DNA of 24,510 nt, from the NCBI GenBank assembly GCA_025351615.1, contig JANXVP010000338.1, positions 1-24,510 of the forward strand, given 5' to 3'. The notes beneath the pieces are model-generated. The model searched no databases. It was given only the letters and a program-made list of their open reading frames with translations, and was not told the origin of the DNA. A program made the translations under genes and the position numbers. Position 1 is the stretch's first letter. Every line of letters starts with the position of its first letter. Source of the stretch: Ramlibacter sp. (GTDB lineage Bacteria; Pseudomonadota; Gammaproteobacteria; Burkholderiales; Burkholderiaceae_C). Below, piece after piece: positions 1 through 9,009 of this stretch.

Positions 1-465
1 CCATCACGATGCGGCGGATCACCGACGCCGTCATCTGCACCGAAAAGGTCAGCGGGTAATCCTGCAGCACGAACGGGACGTCGGCGCCGATTGCTTCGGC
101 GGCCTGCCTGTAGTAACCGACGATCTGGTCGTCGGTGCGCAGGGTGTTGGGCGGCGCGATCATCACGCCCGCCGCGCCGCGCTCCATCACTTCGCGGGTC
201 AGCGCGCGCATGGCGGCGAACCCGGGGGCCGAAACGCCAACCACCACCGGCATCGTGCCGGCCCGCGCGATCACCTGCGCCGCGATGGCCACCGATTCCG
301 CATGCTCCAGCTTGGGCGCTTCGCCCAGCTGCCCAAGGACAGTCACGCCGGTGGCGCCGCAGCCGGCATAGAAGTCGATCAGCCGGTCGATCGATGCAGT
401 GTCGATGGCGCCGTCATCCGTGAACGGAGTGGGCGCGATCGGGAACACGCCCCTGGCGCCCGTGG

Positions 466-475
<10 letters not shown>
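1..475 (-). CDS. Dihydrodipicolinate synthase-family aldolase (5' part only, cut by window edge)
   Basis: The 158 visible N-terminal residues are typical of the DapA/N-acetylneuraminate lyase (beta/alpha)8 family: they open with [14 protein letters not shown], continue with a helix holding [16 protein letters not shown], and reach FVLQDYP. Such enzymes form a Schiff base on a lysine that would lie beyond the window edge. The phosphate/carboxylate-binding GTTGE motif of true DapA is LGQLGE here (residues 47-52), so both threonines are absent. This argues against lysine biosynthesis and for another keto-acid aldolase or lyase of the family. The ATG at 475 overlaps the end of the upstream SEC-C gene by 10 bases, which suggests the two are co-transcribed. 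The substrate cannot be told. Confidence 0.85.
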
Positions 476-1269
<794 letters not shown>

Positions 1270-1328
1270 GGCAGCGCTTCCATTGGTCTTAACCCTATTT
1301 TACGAGCTTGTAGCAGAATCGCAGAACC

Positions 1329-1766
1329 ATGCCCAACATTGCAACCCTCCTGAAAAGCGAAATTGCGCGCGTCGCGCGCAAACAGGTCCGTGCCGAAACC
1401 GCTGGCCTGAAGCAGGCGATCGCACCTTACCGGGCGCAGATTGCCGACCTGAAACGCCGCACCCGGGAGCTCGAGCAGCAGGTGAAACGGCTGGGCCGGG
1501 TTGCCGCCAAGGTGGCTACGGCCTCACCCGCCGAGAGTGGTGAGCGCAACCTGCGCTTCAGCGCCAAGGGCCTCGCGGCGCAACGCAAGCGGCTCGGGCT
1601 GTCGGCCCAGGCCTTTGGTGCGCTGATCGGCGCTTCCGGCCAGTCGGTCTACAAGTGGGAAGAGGGCAAGACCCGGCCTCGGGCCAAGCATCTGCCGTCG
1701 ATTGCCGCGTTGCGCACGATGGGCAAGAAGGAAGCCGCGGCCCGGCTGGCGTCCCTGGCCCGATAA
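1329..1766 (+). CDS. XRE-type helix-turn-helix regulator with N-terminal coiled coil
   Basis: This 145-residue protein has two parts. Residues about 1-60 form a basic, heptad-rich helix (KRRTRELEQQVKRL) likely to be a dimerising coiled coil. Residues about 77-112 are an XRE/Cro-type helix-turn-helix: RKRLGLSAQAFGALIGASG, then a recognition helix with SVYKWEEGKTRPR. The HTH lies at the C-terminal end rather than the usual N-terminal position. It is transcribed divergently from the SEC-C gene (59-base gap) and sits 33 bases before the cation transporter gene, so it could control either. No ligand domain is visible, and the target is unknown. Confidence 0.82.
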   Translation: MPNIATLLKSEIARVARKQVRAETAGLKQAIAPYRAQIADLKRRTRELEQQVKRLGRVAAKVATASPAESGERNLRFSAKGLAAQRKRLGLSAQAFGALIGASGQSVYKWEEGKTRPRAKHLPSIAALRTMGKKEAAARLASLAR

Positions 1767-1799
1767 AAAAAGCGGCTTCCGGTTCGCTTGCGAGTTGCC

Positions 1800-2771
1800 A
1801 TGAGCGATCCCTCCACGAAGACCGTGGTGTACGCCGCCCTGGCCGGAAATTTGCTGGTTGCCGTCACCAAAGGCGCGGCGGCCGCCTGGACGGGAAGCTC
1901 ATCGATGCTGAGCGAAGCCGTGCACTCGCTGGTCGATACCGGCAACGAGGTCTTGCTGCTGTACGGCATGCACCGCGCGCAGAAGCAGGCCACACCGGAG
2001 CATCCGATCGGCTACGGTCGCGAACTGTATTTCTGGAGCTTCATCGTCGCGGTGCTGGTCTTTGCTCTTGGCGCCGGTGTGTCGGTCGTCGAGGGCATCG
2101 CCCACATCCGCAACCCCGAGCCGGTCGAAGATGCCTACGTCAACTACATCGTGCTGGCGCTGGCCTTCGTCTTCGAGGGTGTGTCCTGGTTCTTCTCCCT
2201 GCGCCAGTACCTGGCTGCCAAGGGCGACCTGGGTTTCTTCGAGGCGTTCCGCAAGAGCAAGGACCCGCCGACGTTCATGGTGCTGTTCGAAGACAGCGCG
2301 GCGCTGGCCGGCATCGTGCTGGCTGCGGGCGGGACCTATGCTTCAGCCAGCCTGGGGCTGCCAGTCCTCGATGGGGTGGCGTCGATCGCGATTGGCGTCG
2401 TGCTGGCGGTGGTCGCAGTCCTGCTGGCGCGCGAAAGCAAGAGCCTGCTGATCGGCGAGCGTGCCGACCATGGGCTCAGCGAATCGATCTTGCGGGTCGC
2501 CGGCGAGGTGCCGTCGGTCCACCGCGCCAATGGACTGATCACGGTGCAACTCGCGCCCGACCAGGTGCTGGTGGCCCTCAGCCTTGAGTTTGCCGACGAA
2601 CTGCGCACACCCGAGATCGAGCAAACGGTGCTGGCGGTCGAAAAAAGCGTGCGGGCGGCGCATTCCGAAGTGGTCACACTGTTCATCAAGCCGCAGACGG
2701 AAAAAACCTACCAGGACGCCCAGCGCCGGCTTGAGGCCGGGAAGAATACGCCGAAGGCCGACGGCGCCTAG
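1800..2771 (+). CDS. Cation diffusion facilitator (CDF) transporter, ZnT9/SLC30A9-like subgroup
   Basis: This 323-residue inner-membrane protein has the CDF fold: several hydrophobic helices, the TM2 metal motif HSLVD (His42, Asp46), then EHPIGYGRELYFWSF between TM2 and TM3, and a cytoplasmic C-terminal domain from about residue 210. CDF proteins export Zn2+, Fe2+, Mn2+ or Co2+ by proton antiport. In TM5 the canonical HxxxD is not present: the segment reads VLFEDSAAL (161-169), so the His position is Val. This is a feature I associate with the ZnT9-like branch, and it leaves the substrate uncertain. I chose the ATG at 1800; an in-frame TTG lies four codons upstream. Its stop codon overlaps that of the convergent DUF3943 gene within one CTAG. 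Confidence 0.9.
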   Translation: MSDPSTKTVVYAALAGNLLVAVTKGAAAAWTGSSSMLSEAVHSLVDTGNEVLLLYGMHRAQKQATPEHPIGYGRELYFWSFIVAVLVFALGAGVSVVEGIAHIRNPEPVEDAYVNYIVLALAFVFEGVSWFFSLRQYLAAKGDLGFFEAFRKSKDPPTFMVLFEDSAALAGIVLAAGGTYASASLGLPVLDGVASIAIGVVLAVVAVLLARESKSLLIGERADHGLSESILRVAGEVPSVHRANGLITVQLAPDQVLVALSLEFADELRTPEIEQTVLAVEKSVRAAHSEVVTLFIKPQTEKTYQDAQRRLEAGKNTPKADGA

Positions 2772-4192
2772 CGCCAGTCCACCGTGCCGAAGCGGTCCTG
2801 CCCCAGCAGGGTGTAGAAAATGCCGACGGTTCCGCGGGTCTGGCTGCGGCTGCCCAGGGCGGTTGAGGTTGCATCGCGCCGGTTCCAGAGGTACTTGACG
2901 GTGATTGCGTGCAGGTTGCGTACGCGCACTGTCAGACCCAGGTCCACCCGGGCGATGTTGTCGTGGCCGCCGCCGGGGTTGCCCACCCCGGTGACGAAAT
3001 ATTCGCGGCCGGTCAGGTCCAGCGACGCGTTGTTGCCGTGAATCAGCCGCAGCGCCACCAGGGCCTGCGGCGCTGCGCCGTAGTGGTAGTCGCGTTCCCC
3101 GGACCCGTTGACGGTGCCGACAGCGGCATAGCCCAGGCCGGCCATCGCCGAGCCCTGAACCACGACCTTGTCGGTCGCGCGCCACTGGCCCGTCGTGCCC
3201 AGCGACAGCGCCGTGCTCGAAATCCTGAAGGTCTGGGGCGAGATGTAGTCGTAGCTGCCGTACAGGCCCCACACCCCCCGGTAATGCTGGCCCGCCGCGT
3301 AGCCGCGACCGAGCAGCAGGCCGCGCGTCATGATGTTCTCGATCCCGTTGGCGGTGGAGCCGGTGGCCTGGAAAGCGAAGTAGTCGAACGGCCTGTCGTA
3401 GTGGTAGCCCGGCTTGCCGGGCAGACCGTATTCCATCGAAAAATCGGCCTGCGCCTCGTTGCGCTTGAGCAGCGTGGACAGGCCCTGTTCATTCTGCGCC
3501 GTCCCCATGAACCCGAGCTGAAGCCGGCTGTAGTACGCGGGATTGCGGCTGGCGACGATGCTGTCGAAGCGCTTGCCGTAGGCGAGCCGGTTGAAGCCGG
3601 TGGACGGAGAGATGAGAGCCGCGACCACTTCACGCATCGGGCGCGGCACACCGTTGCCATGCTCCAGCACCAGGCTCGCCATGCGGAACAGCGATTCACC
3701 GAGAAAGCTGCCGCCGACGCCGGACGCGATCTGGTCGTTGATCGACGGCTTGGTGTTCTCGCCCGCGATCTCCCAGCCGATGCTGCCGGCAAAGGTGTAG
3801 CCCGCCGACTCCCAGAAATTCAGGCCCGCCGAGCGGGCGAAACCGTAGTACATCGATCCCTGGTACGGATGCCCCAGCTGGTTGATCTTGAACGCGTCGT
3901 CGTCCACGGCCCAGCCGCTGCGCAGGTTGCGCCGGATCGAATCCAGGGTGACGTTGTAGTCAGTGCTGCCGCTGAAGCGGTGGTTGTAGCGGTTCAGCAA
4001 AAAGTCGAAGCCGACGATTTCCAGCGCCGGAACCGAGTAACTCCGGGCGGCCTCCGTCTCGTTGGCGGCAGGGGTCAGTGGCTCCGGCTGCGCGGGCGGC
4101 GCCAGCCCTTGCGCGGCGCAAACGCCGTGCACCAACTCCGCAAGCGCAGCAACCAGGCATCTTGAAACCACCGCCGGTATCGGCTTTCGCAT
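2768..4192 (-). CDS. DUF3943-family exported envelope protein
   Basis: This 474-residue protein begins with a signal peptide (MRKPIPAVVSRCLVAALAEL..., cleavage likely near residues 26-28). The body matches my recollection of DUF3943 proteins: an N-terminal segment with FDFLLNRYNHRF, then NQLGHPYQGSMYYGFARSAGLNFWES, then a C-terminal half of alternating aromatic/polar beta strands such as LGRGYAAGQHYRGVWGLYGSYDYISP. Such strands suggest an outer-membrane-associated beta barrel. The end is RFGTVDWR rather than a terminal Phe. I chose the ATG at 4192 because GGGAG stands six bases upstream and the signal peptide begins there; a longer open frame reaches 4321. No partner gene reveals a role. Confidence 0.78.
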   Translation of the reverse strand: MRKPIPAVVSRCLVAALAELVHGVCAAQGLAPPAQPEPLTPAANETEAARSYSVPALEIVGFDFLLNRYNHRFSGSTDYNVTLDSIRRNLRSGWAVDDDAFKINQLGHPYQGSMYYGFARSAGLNFWESAGYTFAGSIGWEIAGENTKPSINDQIASGVGGSFLGESLFRMASLVLEHGNGVPRPMREVVAALISPSTGFNRLAYGKRFDSIVASRNPAYYSRLQLGFMGTAQNEQGLSTLLKRNEAQADFSMEYGLPGKPGYHYDRPFDYFAFQATGSTANGIENIMTRGLLLGRGYAAGQHYRGVWGLYGSYDYISPQTFRISSTALSLGTTGQWRATDKVVVQGSAMAGLGYAAVGTVNGSGERDYHYGAAPQALVALRLIHGNNASLDLTGREYFVTGVGNPGGGHDNIARVDLGLTVRVRNLHAITVKYLWNRRDATSTALGSRSQTRGTVGIFYTLLGQDRFGTVDWR

Positions 4193-4361
4193 CCTGCACT
4201 CCCGAGTGCGCGCAGCTCGCGGCCGCCGATCAAAAACGCCTCGGTCGAGCTGGGCAGCAGAATGATCGCAGATTGCGCGGTGCCGTGGGGAGGAAAGCAG
4301 CCTCGCCCGTCGGAGCGGCAAGCGCTACATTTTCGATAGCAGCCGCTGCATAATTGCTGGC
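4193..4361. promoter_or_regulatory. Divergent intergenic region between DUF3943 and DUF2868-like genes
   Basis: This 169-base region must hold the promoters of both divergent genes. The only element I can point to is a CATAAT (4349-4354) resembling a sigma70 -10 box just before the ATG at 4362. Its expected start point would leave almost no leader, and no good -35 box is visible, so it is weak evidence. Confidence 0.25.
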
Positions 4362-6803
4362 ATGCAAGAGCCCGCCCACACGATCGCGATGGAGGAGGGC
4401 TGCGCAAGGCGAATCATCCTGGTGCAGGCCGTCGAAAGGTGCGACGCGCAGGGACGCCTCGTCAGCAAGATCGAGCGGGAGCAGATCGACGTGCAGGCGA
4501 TCAAGGCGGCCAGAACGCTCGATGAAGGACAGAGCGACGCTGCCGTCGCGTTGTTGCTGCAGACCCGCGCGACGCTGATGCTGCAGGCGCTGGCCGGTCG
4601 GGACCGGGCGCTGGCGTCGCTGCAGGACCGTGGCGCCACTGAGCGCTGGTTCATCGCCATGATTCCGGTCGGCGCGCTGGTGCTTGGAATCTTTACCGAC
4701 CAGGTCGCCAATCCGCACCAGGTCAATCTGCTATCGAAGCCCTTGCTGCTGCTGCTGCTCTGGAACGCCGTCGTCTACCTGCTGCTGCTGGCCAGCCTGG
4801 TAACGGCGCGACCGGAGGTGCGGCAGCCGCCGCGTTTTGCCGCGCTGCGCGAGTGGCTGGCCGGACTTCGGGACTGGCGCCGGCGCCCAGGCCATTTGCG
4901 CAGCGAAGTGACGGCCTCGTTCCTGAAGCAATGGCATGGCGGCACGGTGGGGCTTTACGGACAGCGGCTGGCGCGCGTGATGCACCTGGCTGCGGCGGCA
5001 TGGGCCCTTGGCGTGGCGCTGTCGCTGTTTTTCGGCGGTGTCTGGGCCAGCTATGGCGTGCATTGGGAAAGCACTTTCCTCTCCGCGCCCGACGTGCACC
5101 GCTTTCTGAGCATCCTGTTCAAGCCGGTCACGGCCGTCTTCCCCTGGGCGTCGTTCTCGCTAGAGGAGGTCCGCAGCCTGCGAGCGGTCGGGCCAATGCC
5201 GGCGCCGGTCGATGCTGCCGACAACTTCACCGGCCGGCGCTGGGTCTTCCTGTACACGATGCTGCTGGCGATGGGCATCGTGCTGCCCCGGCTGGCTCTT
5301 GCCATGCTGGCCTGGTGGCGGGAGCGGACCCTGGCCCGCAATGTCCGGCTCGACCTCAGCCAGCCCTGCTACCAGCGGCTGATCGCATCGATCAGCCCCA
5401 CGCGGGTGCAGCTGTGCCTGTATGCCCACCGGGGCGAAGACCGCGCTGCCTTGCTGCGGGTTCTGCTGCACTGCGCCGGTAAGGCGCGGCCGGGATCGAG
5501 CTCGGGACAGGGCCAGGTCCATGCATTGCTGGAGGGCTCGGGCGGTGAGGAGTTGCGGGTGCTCGATCTCCCAGACGTCACGGACGCCACCTTGCTGCTT
5601 GCGAAGCAGGGGGAGCGGTCGCCACGGTGGGCCGGGCGGCTGCTGGACACGGTGTTCGGCAAGGCGTCGGCGCCGGTCACACCCGAAGCGATTGCCTTGC
5701 GCGCCGCGCGGGCGGAAACCGATGTCGCTCTGCATGTCGTCAGCAGCGCCTCTGATCTGGACGCCGCGGCTGGCGTGCTGGAATGGCTGGACAAACCGGT
5801 GCTGGTGCTGGTGAACAGCGGCATCGACGCGCCGGCGCCCGATCCTTTGCGCGCACTTTGCGAGACCCAGGTGCGGCCAGGAAGTCCGGTGGCCGCGGTC
5901 CTCGGCGTCGGCCAGTTCGCCCGTTGCTGGGTCCAGGAGCGGGTTCTGCTCGATGCTGTGGGCCGCTGTCTGCCAGCGTACAAGGCCGCAGGTTTTGCCC
6001 GGCTGGCTGCAGCCTGGGACCAGCGCAATCTCTCGCTGCTGCAGGAATCGATGGCGATCGTTGCGGGGCAGCTGCTGGACGCGGCACGGCAGTCCGAGGA
6101 GGTGGGCAGCGCGCCGCGTTCGCTGGTGAGCCTGGTGCGTCCGGGCGAGCGCGAGGCGCACGAGCGGCGCTCGCGCGAATCGATGGCGACAGTCGTCGAG
6201 CGGCTGCAACGCTCCGAGGCACAGGCAACGGCCGGTCTGCTGGTCCTGCACGGTATCGCTCCGTCGTCGGCCGGCGTGCTGAACCACAGGCTGGAGCAAA
6301 AATTCGTGGTCCAGGATGCGATCAGCGCGGCCCAGGCCGGCATGGCGGGCGCGGCGACCGGCGCGGCGATGGGTGTCTCGATCGACCTGCTGACGGCGGG
6401 ACTGACGCTGGGGCTGGCTGCCGCGGCGGGCGCAGTGGTGGGGGGCGGCGCCGCGTGGGTGGCGGCGGTCTGGAAGAACCAGGCCACGCCCGCCGGGACC
6501 TCGGTCGTGCAACTGAGCGACGAGATGCTGCAGGCAATGGTGGAAGCGGCCATGCTGCGTTACCTGGCGGTGGTCCATTTCGGTCGCCGGCGGCCGGGCG
6601 TCGCTGACAGCGACATCCGTCCGGAATGGCGCAGCGAGGTGATCGCGGGCGTGCAGCGGCGCAGCCCGGACCTGAAGCAGCAGTGGGCGGCTGCACGCAT
6701 GGGGCAGGAAGGGCTGGAGCCGACGGCGGCCTTGGTCGCCATGCTGGAGAGCATCGCCCTGGGCGTGCTGAATCAGCTCTATCGCGCCGCTGCGCCGGCC
6801 TGA
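4362..6803 (+). CDS. DUF2868-DUF3482-type fusion membrane protein with degenerate GTPase domain
   Basis: This 813-residue protein has two parts. Residues 1-320 look like DUF2868: a soluble helix region, then membrane helices at about 96-112, 125-149, 206-230 and 294-319. Residues about 345-813 look like DUF3482, whose usual form starts with a small GTPase domain. Here the G motifs are recognisable by position but broken. The P-loop region reads LCLYAHRGEDRAALL (no GxxxxGK[S/T]), the DxxG region reads LDLPDVTDATLLL, and the base-recognition region reads KPVLVLVNSGID (no NKxD). A glycine-rich hydrophobic stretch at 655-705 could insert into the membrane. In the relatives I recall, DUF2868 and DUF3482 are separate adjacent genes. 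The ATG at 4362 has no strong Shine-Dalgarno; ATG 4389 is an in-frame alternative. The function is unknown. Confidence 0.8.
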   Translation: MQEPAHTIAMEEGCARRIILVQAVERCDAQGRLVSKIEREQIDVQAIKAARTLDEGQSDAAVALLLQTRATLMLQALAGRDRALASLQDRGATERWFIAMIPVGALVLGIFTDQVANPHQVNLLSKPLLLLLLWNAVVYLLLLASLVTARPEVRQPPRFAALREWLAGLRDWRRRPGHLRSEVTASFLKQWHGGTVGLYGQRLARVMHLAAAAWALGVALSLFFGGVWASYGVHWESTFLSAPDVHRFLSILFKPVTAVFPWASFSLEEVRSLRAVGPMPAPVDAADNFTGRRWVFLYTMLLAMGIVLPRLALAMLAWWRERTLARNVRLDLSQPCYQRLIASISPTRVQLCLYAHRGEDRAALLRVLLHCAGKARPGSSSGQGQVHALLEGSGGEELRVLDLPDVTDATLLLAKQGERSPRWAGRLLDTVFGKASAPVTPEAIALRAARAETDVALHVVSSASDLDAAAGVLEWLDKPVLVLVNSGIDAPAPDPLRALCETQVRPGSPVAAVLGVGQFARCWVQERVLLDAVGRCLPAYKAAGFARLAAAWDQRNLSLLQESMAIVAGQLLDAARQSEEVGSAPRSLVSLVRPGEREAHERRSRESMATVVERLQRSEAQATAGLLVLHGIAPSSAGVLNHRLEQKFVVQDAISAAQAGMAGAATGAAMGVSIDLLTAGLTLGLAAAAGAVVGGGAAWVAAVWKNQATPAGTSVVQLSDEMLQAMVEAAMLRYLAVVHFGRRRPGVADSDIRPEWRSEVIAGVQRRSPDLKQQWAAARMGQEGLEPTAALVAMLESIALGVLNQLYRAAAPA

Positions 6804-6859
6804 GGCAGTAACTTTCAGGCCACTGCGCCAACCATCCGCGCGAACGTCGAAATCCCGAC

Positions 6860-8140
6860 TCAGCGAACGGGTCCGGGCCGCTTGGTGTCGCTGCCGCCGA
6901 ACAGCTTGCCGATCGCTGCGCCGACACCTGCGCCGATCGCGGTGCCGATGCCGGGAAGGACTGCCGTTCCGATGACGGCCCCGGCAGTCGCTCCGGCCAC
7001 CGCGCTTGCAGGCACCGTCACCTGCGGCTGCGCAAGCGGGCCCGAAATTTTCAACGGAACACCGATCAATCCGCCCGCCAGGTCAACGGTCATCACGCCG
7101 TTCACCTGCCGGTCGGCGATCGTCGCTTCGCCCCTGGCGGCAAAGGTTTCGCCTTTGGCTTGCAACCCGGTGAAGCGCACGACCATGCCGTCTGGCGTGT
7201 TCTGGGTGTCCATCTGGCCCGTCAGCGCCTGCAGCGCCGTCTGGCCCGCGCGGTCCTTGCCGAAGCTGCGGATCGCCTTGTCGACGTCGATGTGCTGGAG
7301 GCTGGCTTCATCCACCGAGAAGCTGGTCCGGGTGTGCAGCGAGCGCGCCAGGTCGCCGATGTTGCTGCCGCTGGAGGACAGCTCGGTCCGCCCCGAAGCC
7401 TTGCCGCGCACCGCCGAATTCCGCTTGAAACTGGAAAGCGCGGGCGCCACGTCGATGTTGCGAGGCGTCAGCTGGCCGCTGAGCACCAATGCGCCGTTCC
7501 TGCCCGCTTTCAGCGCGATATCGCCATCGGCGCTTCCGCCGCCGACCTGCAGCCGGACTTTCCAGTGCTCGTCGCCGGCTGGCGTCAATGCGATGCGCGT
7601 CGCGGGGCGCACGCCCGGTCGCACGACCTCGGCTTCGCGCAGCTGCCAGCCGGGTCCGAACTGCATGCTTCCTTCGAACTCCAGCGGCGTGCCGTGGCGG
7701 GTGATCCAGACGGTGTCGCGGAAGTTGATCTGCGCCACTTGCACCGCGTTCCCCTGGTCCTGCGGCGCCGGCCGCATTCGCAGCGCGCCCAGCGAGCGCT
7801 GCGGGAGCACGGCGCCATCGATGTTGACTTCTTCGAGGTCGATCTGCCCCCGAAACAGCGCCGACAAGCGCGGCTGCGCGACCAGTCGCTTGATCCGGAT
7901 CGGCTGCGGCTGCACGGTCGATGCGTCCTCGATCACCAGTTCGGCCTTCGGCCAAAGCTGCAGGTGGGCCGACCTGAGTGCCACCTCGACGCCGAGGCGG
8001 GCCTCGGCCTGAGCGCGAATCCGCTCCGTCAGCGCACCGTCGGTCGGCACCAACTTCAAATAGGCAAGTGCCAAGGCGCCCAGGATTGCTACCAGCCCGA
8101 GTCCGGTCCAGAGCAGTGTCAATCGGGCAGCGCGTGTCAT
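6860..8140 (-). CDS. AsmA-family inner-membrane-anchored protein
   Basis: This 426-residue protein has one N-terminal membrane anchor (residues about 7-27), followed by AsmA-like features: LTERIRAQAEARLGVEVALRS, LSALFRGQIDLEEVNIDGA, and later VRGKASGRTELSSSGSNIGDLARSL and GVMTVDLAGGLIGVPLKISG. AsmA-type proteins are large periplasmic bridges implicated in envelope lipid transport and outer-membrane homeostasis. This one is short. It ends in a glycine-zipper stretch (about 383-417, with repeated GAxxG/GIGTAIGAGVGAAIG), which could form a second membrane segment. I chose the ATG at 8140 at the start of the anchor; a start at 8185 would add 15 residues. It lies 116 bases after the permease gene on the same strand. 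Confidence 0.85.
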   Translation of the reverse strand: MTRAARLTLLWTGLGLVAILGALALAYLKLVPTDGALTERIRAQAEARLGVEVALRSAHLQLWPKAELVIEDASTVQPQPIRIKRLVAQPRLSALFRGQIDLEEVNIDGAVLPQRSLGALRMRPAPQDQGNAVQVAQINFRDTVWITRHGTPLEFEGSMQFGPGWQLREAEVVRPGVRPATRIALTPAGDEHWKVRLQVGGGSADGDIALKAGRNGALVLSGQLTPRNIDVAPALSSFKRNSAVRGKASGRTELSSSGSNIGDLARSLHTRTSFSVDEASLQHIDVDKAIRSFGKDRAGQTALQALTGQMDTQNTPDGMVVRFTGLQAKGETFAARGEATIADRQVNGVMTVDLAGGLIGVPLKISGPLAQPQVTVPASAVAGATAGAVIGTAVLPGIGTAIGAGVGAAIGKLFGGSDTKRPGPVR

Positions 8141-8226
8141 GGCTCGACCATAAATTCTGGGTGCGCGTTCGCCTGTAGTCCGCAACCGTCAAGAAGTGCA
8201 GCCGGAAACTGCCAATTGCAATCCAG

Positions 8227-8258
8227 GAGCCCGGGTCACCCAAGCGCCTGCCGGGCTC
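8227..8258 (-). terminator. Stem-loop at the end of the metal-permease gene
   Basis: GAGCCCGG (8227-8234) and CCGGGCTC (8251-8258) can form an 8-bp stem with a 16-base loop overlapping the permease stop codon. There is no T-run after it on the minus strand, so it may be a transcript-stabilising hairpin rather than an intrinsic terminator. Confidence 0.35.
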
Positions 8259-9009
8259 AAGTCCGCCTCATCGAAAAGAGCAGCCCGCAAGCTGCGAGGG
8301 TCCAGACGATGACCGCGCCGGACGGCAGGTCGAGCAGGGCGGACAAGGCGAGGCCGAGTGCATAACCCACCGCTCCAAGCGCGTATCCAGTCACAAATCG
8401 CTGTTTGCCGATGAGCTTGCGGGTGGCGAGCGCCGGAATGATCAGGCTGGAAAACACCAGGTAGACCCCGACGACCTGCACAGACGCGGTGACGGCGATC
8501 GCAAAGGCGGCGTAGAAACCGTAGCGGCCCAGGCGCTCCACCCATCCCAGCCATAGTGCCAGCGACAACACGGCCGTGATGGCGCCGAGCGACAGCAGCT
8601 GGGTCGAGTTGACCCACAGGATCTGTCCGACCAGCAGGTCCTTCAGGTGCTCGCCGCCGTGCGGGTTGCCGGCCAGCACCAGGATGCCGGCGCAGGCCGC
8701 GAGGATGAACATCACGCCGATCAGCGCTTCCTGCTCCTTGGGCGCGCGTTTCTCCATCCACGTCAGCAACCAAGCGCCTAACAAAGCGGCGGTCACGGCG
8801 GACAACTGGACTGCGATGCCACCTTGGGGCAGGCCCAGCGCGTCGGCGCAGATCACGCCGAGGCCGGCGATCTGCGCGATCGCCAGGTCGATGAAGACGA
8901 TGCCACGTAGCAGCACCTGGCTGCCCAGGGGCACATGTGTGGCCAGCACCAGCAGGCCGGCGACGAAGGCCGGGAGCAGGATCCCTGCGTCGATCGCGGA
9001 CCAGTTCAT
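8257..9009 (-). CDS. ZnuB-like metal ABC transporter permease
   Basis: This 250-residue polytopic protein is of the ABC-3 family (ZnuB/MntB/TroC). Hydrophobic helices run through its whole length, with the family's VLLRGIVFIDLAIAQIAGLGV near residues 33-53, KEQEALIGVMFILAACAGIL, and VVGVYLVFSSLIIPALATRKL near 195-215. It would form the inner-membrane channel for Zn2+ or Mn2+ uptake with the adjacent binding protein. Its ATG overlaps the stop of that gene in ATGA (9006-9009), so translation is coupled. The ATPase that must power it is not in the window. Confidence 0.93.
   Translation of the reverse strand: MNWSAIDAGILLPAFVAGLLVLATHVPLGSQVLLRGIVFIDLAIAQIAGLGVICADALGLPQGGIAVQLSAVTAALLGAWLLTWMEKRAPKEQEALIGVMFILAACAGILVLAGNPHGGEHLKDLLVGQILWVNSTQLLSLGAITAVLSLALWLGWVERLGRYGFYAAFAIAVTASVQVVGVYLVFSSLIIPALATRKLIGKQRFVTGYALGAVGYALGLALSALLDLPSGAVIVWTLAACGLLFSMRRT

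Noticed and set aside
2909..4165. A 418-codon plus-strand open frame opposite the DUF3943 gene
   Set aside because: The minus-strand frame has a signal peptide, ribosome binding site and family match; the plus-strand translation is Ala/Arg/Val-rich with no motif.
4349..4361. A leaderless transcript for the DUF2868-type gene from a CATAAT box
   Set aside because: Only a -10-like hexamer supports it; no acceptable -35 box stands at the right distance.
5160..6578. A 472-codon minus-strand open frame opposite the DUF2868-type gene
   Set aside because: It is an antisense shadow rich in Arg, Gln and His; the plus-strand protein has clear membrane helices and domain structure.
6804..6859. A terminator hairpin between the DUF2868-type and AsmA genes
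   Set aside because: Only a 5-bp GCAGT/ACTGC pairing with a 12-base loop and no T-run is visible.
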